From: CAYOEJ01 sp964403015
GTDB taxonomy: Bacteria; Actinomycetota; Actinomycetes; Actinomycetales; Actinomycetaceae
Assembly (NCBI GenBank): GCA_964403015.1
Contig: CAYOEJ010000063.1
Coordinates: forward strand, 1-6,965
Direction of reading: 5' to 3'
Length of the DNA stretch: 6,965 nt
In this document: positions 5,371-6,965 of the stretch, one piece after another
How the letters are laid out: every line of letters starts with the position of its first letter
Numbering within the stretch: the stretch's first letter is position 1
The notes under the pieces: model-generated
Told to the model about the DNA's origin: nothing
Database searches by the model: none
Seen by the model: the letters and a program-made list of their open reading frames with translations, nothing else
Translations under genes and position numbers: made by a program

Positions 5371-6965
5371 ACGTAACGCCACGCAATCTTTTCAATGGCC
5401 GCAGTTAAACCTGCGGCGGCTCGTGTATCAATATGTTCATTCGCCAAGGAGGCGCGGGCACTGCGTGCTTCCTCGTCAATCAGCTTTTCAACCTGATCGC
5501 GAACGCCAAGCGCTTCGAGTTCGGCGGCAACAGCATGGATGTCGCTGGGTGAGGCATCAGCGTCAAGGCTGTCGAGACGTCTGCGCCCTTCCGGGCTCAG
5601 ACGATCTGCCCCGAGGGCCAGAATAATCGTTGGTTTTCGGGTGATGAGATCATCGCCTGCCGGTTTGCCACTAAGTTCGGTGTCTCCCCAGACTCCGATG
5701 ATGTCATCGCGCCAGGCAAATGCGCGACCGAGACTCATGCCGTATTCTCTGAGCGCGGTTAACGTCGCGTCACCGGCGCGCGCCGCGCGAGCACCGAGAT
5801 CGAGGGACCGAACGATCGTGTAGGCACCTGATTTAAGTTCCGCCACCTGAGTGGCGATTCCGATTTCTGACCGCTGCGCGGCCGAGCCTGTGAGATCGGC
5901 CCGCTGGCCAGCGAGGAGTTCGACGTTGATGTCATACCAGCACTCCCGCAGGCCCCCGGGTAGCTTGTCTACCACTGAATCAGCTAGCGAATGGAGGAAG
6001 TCGCCAAGCAGAATCGCAATAGATGTGCCGAACTCTTCCGAATCTCCGAACGCATCTAACCGTCGGTGCCACTCTTGCGCTTGAGCATGCGCGGCGGGTT
6101 CACCGCGGCGCACGTCAGACGAGTCCATGACATCGTCGTGGACAAGTGCGAAGACGTGAAGGAGCTCAAGGGCAGCAGCGGCGCGGGCAGCATCGCGAAC
6201 CCGGCCCGGAAAACCGAGACCTCCGCCAGCAACGAATCCCCACCACACCATGGTCGTCCGGAACCTCTTGCCTCCGTTAGTGAACAGCTTGCGTGCCCAC
6301 TGGGGCAGATCAACCGGCAAGATGTCGAGGGATTCAGCGCCGACGTGCTGGTTCCATCGGCGCTCCACATCATCAAGCGCTAGTTCCGCCTGCTCGTCGA
6401 CCATCCCACGGAAATGTGTCAGGTCCTCAACGGGCACGACGGCGAGCGGGTGCATTCCCGCAAGCTCATCAACTTGACTGTGCGCCCACGGGCTAAAAGC
6501 TGACGGTACGGCCTGAATGGCATCACAAAAATCGGCCCATTCGACGAAGGCGTACTCGGCGATTTCCTCAGGGTCAACGCTGAGTTCGCTCGAAATCCGT
6601 CCGATCATCACGGGACATATTTCATTTTCAACGACGCCGGACGCATCCGTGGCACGATAGCGAAAGTTTGGAAGAACGATCTTAAGATCGGTGGGAACCG
6701 CGCCTAATTCTTCGGTGACTCGACGCCGCGCGGCGTCGAGTGGCGTTTCGCCACTCCTTAAGTGACCACACGCCGAATTAGTCCACACCCCGGGCCATGT
6801 TTTCTTCGACAGGGCCCGGCGCGTGATTAATAACCTGCCGTCAGGACCAAACAGATACGTGGAGAAGGCAAGGTGAAGCGGAGTCGAGTCCGTGTGGATG
6901 ACGAGCCGGTCAGCGGTGCCTATCGGAGAGCCGTCGTCATCGACGAGAACGACGTGATCGGTCGG
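5367..6965 (-). CDS. Idi-CrtE fusion: IPP isomerase / GGPP synthase, 5'-partial
   Basis: One open frame holds two enzymes that act in succession. Visible residues 1-170 are a type I isopentenyl-diphosphate isomerase. C66, H24, H31, H68, E86, E113 and E115 each sit one position before their E. coli Idi counterparts (C67, H25, H32, H69, E87, E114, E116), so about one residue, the start Met, lies beyond the edge. Residues from about 188 to 532 are a trans-prenyl diphosphate synthase with GGKRFR (172-177 of the frame counted from 6788), DDVMD (codons 6137-6123), DDIIG (from 5708) and GDDLITRK. A Phe five residues before the first Asp motif fits a C20 product. The linker is about 18 residues and has no stop; internal ATGs at 6455 and 6404 lack good ribosome binding sites. 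A GTG at 6788 is an internal Val of Idi, not a start. The stop overlaps the crtI ATG. Confidence 0.93.
   Translation of the reverse strand, partial: PTDHVVLVDDDGSPIGTADRLVIHTDSTPLHLAFSTYLFGPDGRLLITRRALSKKTWPGVWTNSACGHLRSGETPLDAARRRVTEELGAVPTDLKIVLPNFRYRATDASGVVENEICPVMIGRISSELSVDPEEIAEYAFVEWADFCDAIQAVPSAFSPWAHSQVDELAGMHPLAVVPVEDLTHFRGMVDEQAELALDDVERRWNQHVGAESLDILPVDLPQWARKLFTNGGKRFRTTMVWWGFVAGGGLGFPGRVRDAARAAAALELLHVFALVHDDVMDSSDVRRGEPAAHAQAQEWHRRLDAFGDSEEFGTSIAILLGDFLHSLADSVVDKLPGGLRECWYDINVELLAGQRADLTGSAAQRSEIGIATQVAELKSGAYTIVRSLDLGARAARAGDATLTALREYGMSLGRAFAWRDDIIGVWGDTELSGKPAGDDLITRKPTIILALGADRLSPEGRRRLDSLDADASPSDIHAVAAELEALGVRDQVEKLIDEEARSARASLANEHIDTRAAAGLTAAIEKIAWRYV

Noticed and set aside
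6402..6404. Internal ATG as a separate crtE start
   Set aside because: The frame is continuous with Idi, no stop intervenes and only a weak G-rich stretch directly abuts the codon; it remains a minor possibility for internal initiation.
1..6965. CRISPR arrays, tRNA or rRNA genes, insertion sequences
   Set aside because: No repeat-spacer pattern, cloverleaf-like sequence, rRNA signature, transposase or flanking terminal repeats were seen on either strand.

Overview
The window looks like chromosomal DNA from a high-GC Gram-positive bacterium (Actinomycetota). Evidence is the actinobacterial-type PemK/MazF-like protein, a GTG-started ribosomal protein S20, a CsbD-like stress protein, and above all a complete gene set for a C50 carotenoid, a pigment class typical of Micrococcales and Corynebacteriales. 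By eye the base composition is only moderately GC-rich. I cannot name the genus.

Left part, plus strand (1-1403): the 3' part of a PemK/MazF-like gene enters from the window edge and ends at 477. Two small hairpins follow, then a short CsbD-like gene with a strong ribosome binding site. A long, convincing intrinsic terminator comes next, then a probable promoter and an untranslated leader of roughly 140 nt, and rpsT (S20). A perfect 14-bp hairpin at 1372-1403 separates rpsT from the convergent cluster and can serve both sides.

Right part, minus strand (6965 down to 1419): one tight operon, read right to left as idi-crtE fusion, crtI, crtB, crtYe, crtYf, crtEb. The first gene encodes isopentenyl-diphosphate isomerase and GGPP synthase in a single uninterrupted frame. 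Only about its start codon appears to lie outside the window. Every junction overlaps: ATGA, ATGA, GTGA and ATGA for the first four, and a 14-nt overlap for the last.

Together the products form a full route. Idi makes DMAPP from IPP, CrtE builds GGPP, CrtB condenses two GGPP to phytoene, and CrtI desaturates it to lycopene. CrtEb adds C5 units at the ends and the CrtYe/CrtYf membrane heterodimer closes the rings. The product should be a cyclic C50 carotenoid of the decaprenoxanthin, sarcinaxanthin or C.p.450 type; ring type cannot be read from sequence alone. The points most worth a second look are the Idi-CrtE fusion, the crtI-before-crtB order, a Glu-to-Gly change in the usual PxE(D/E) motif of CrtYf, and the rpsT leader.
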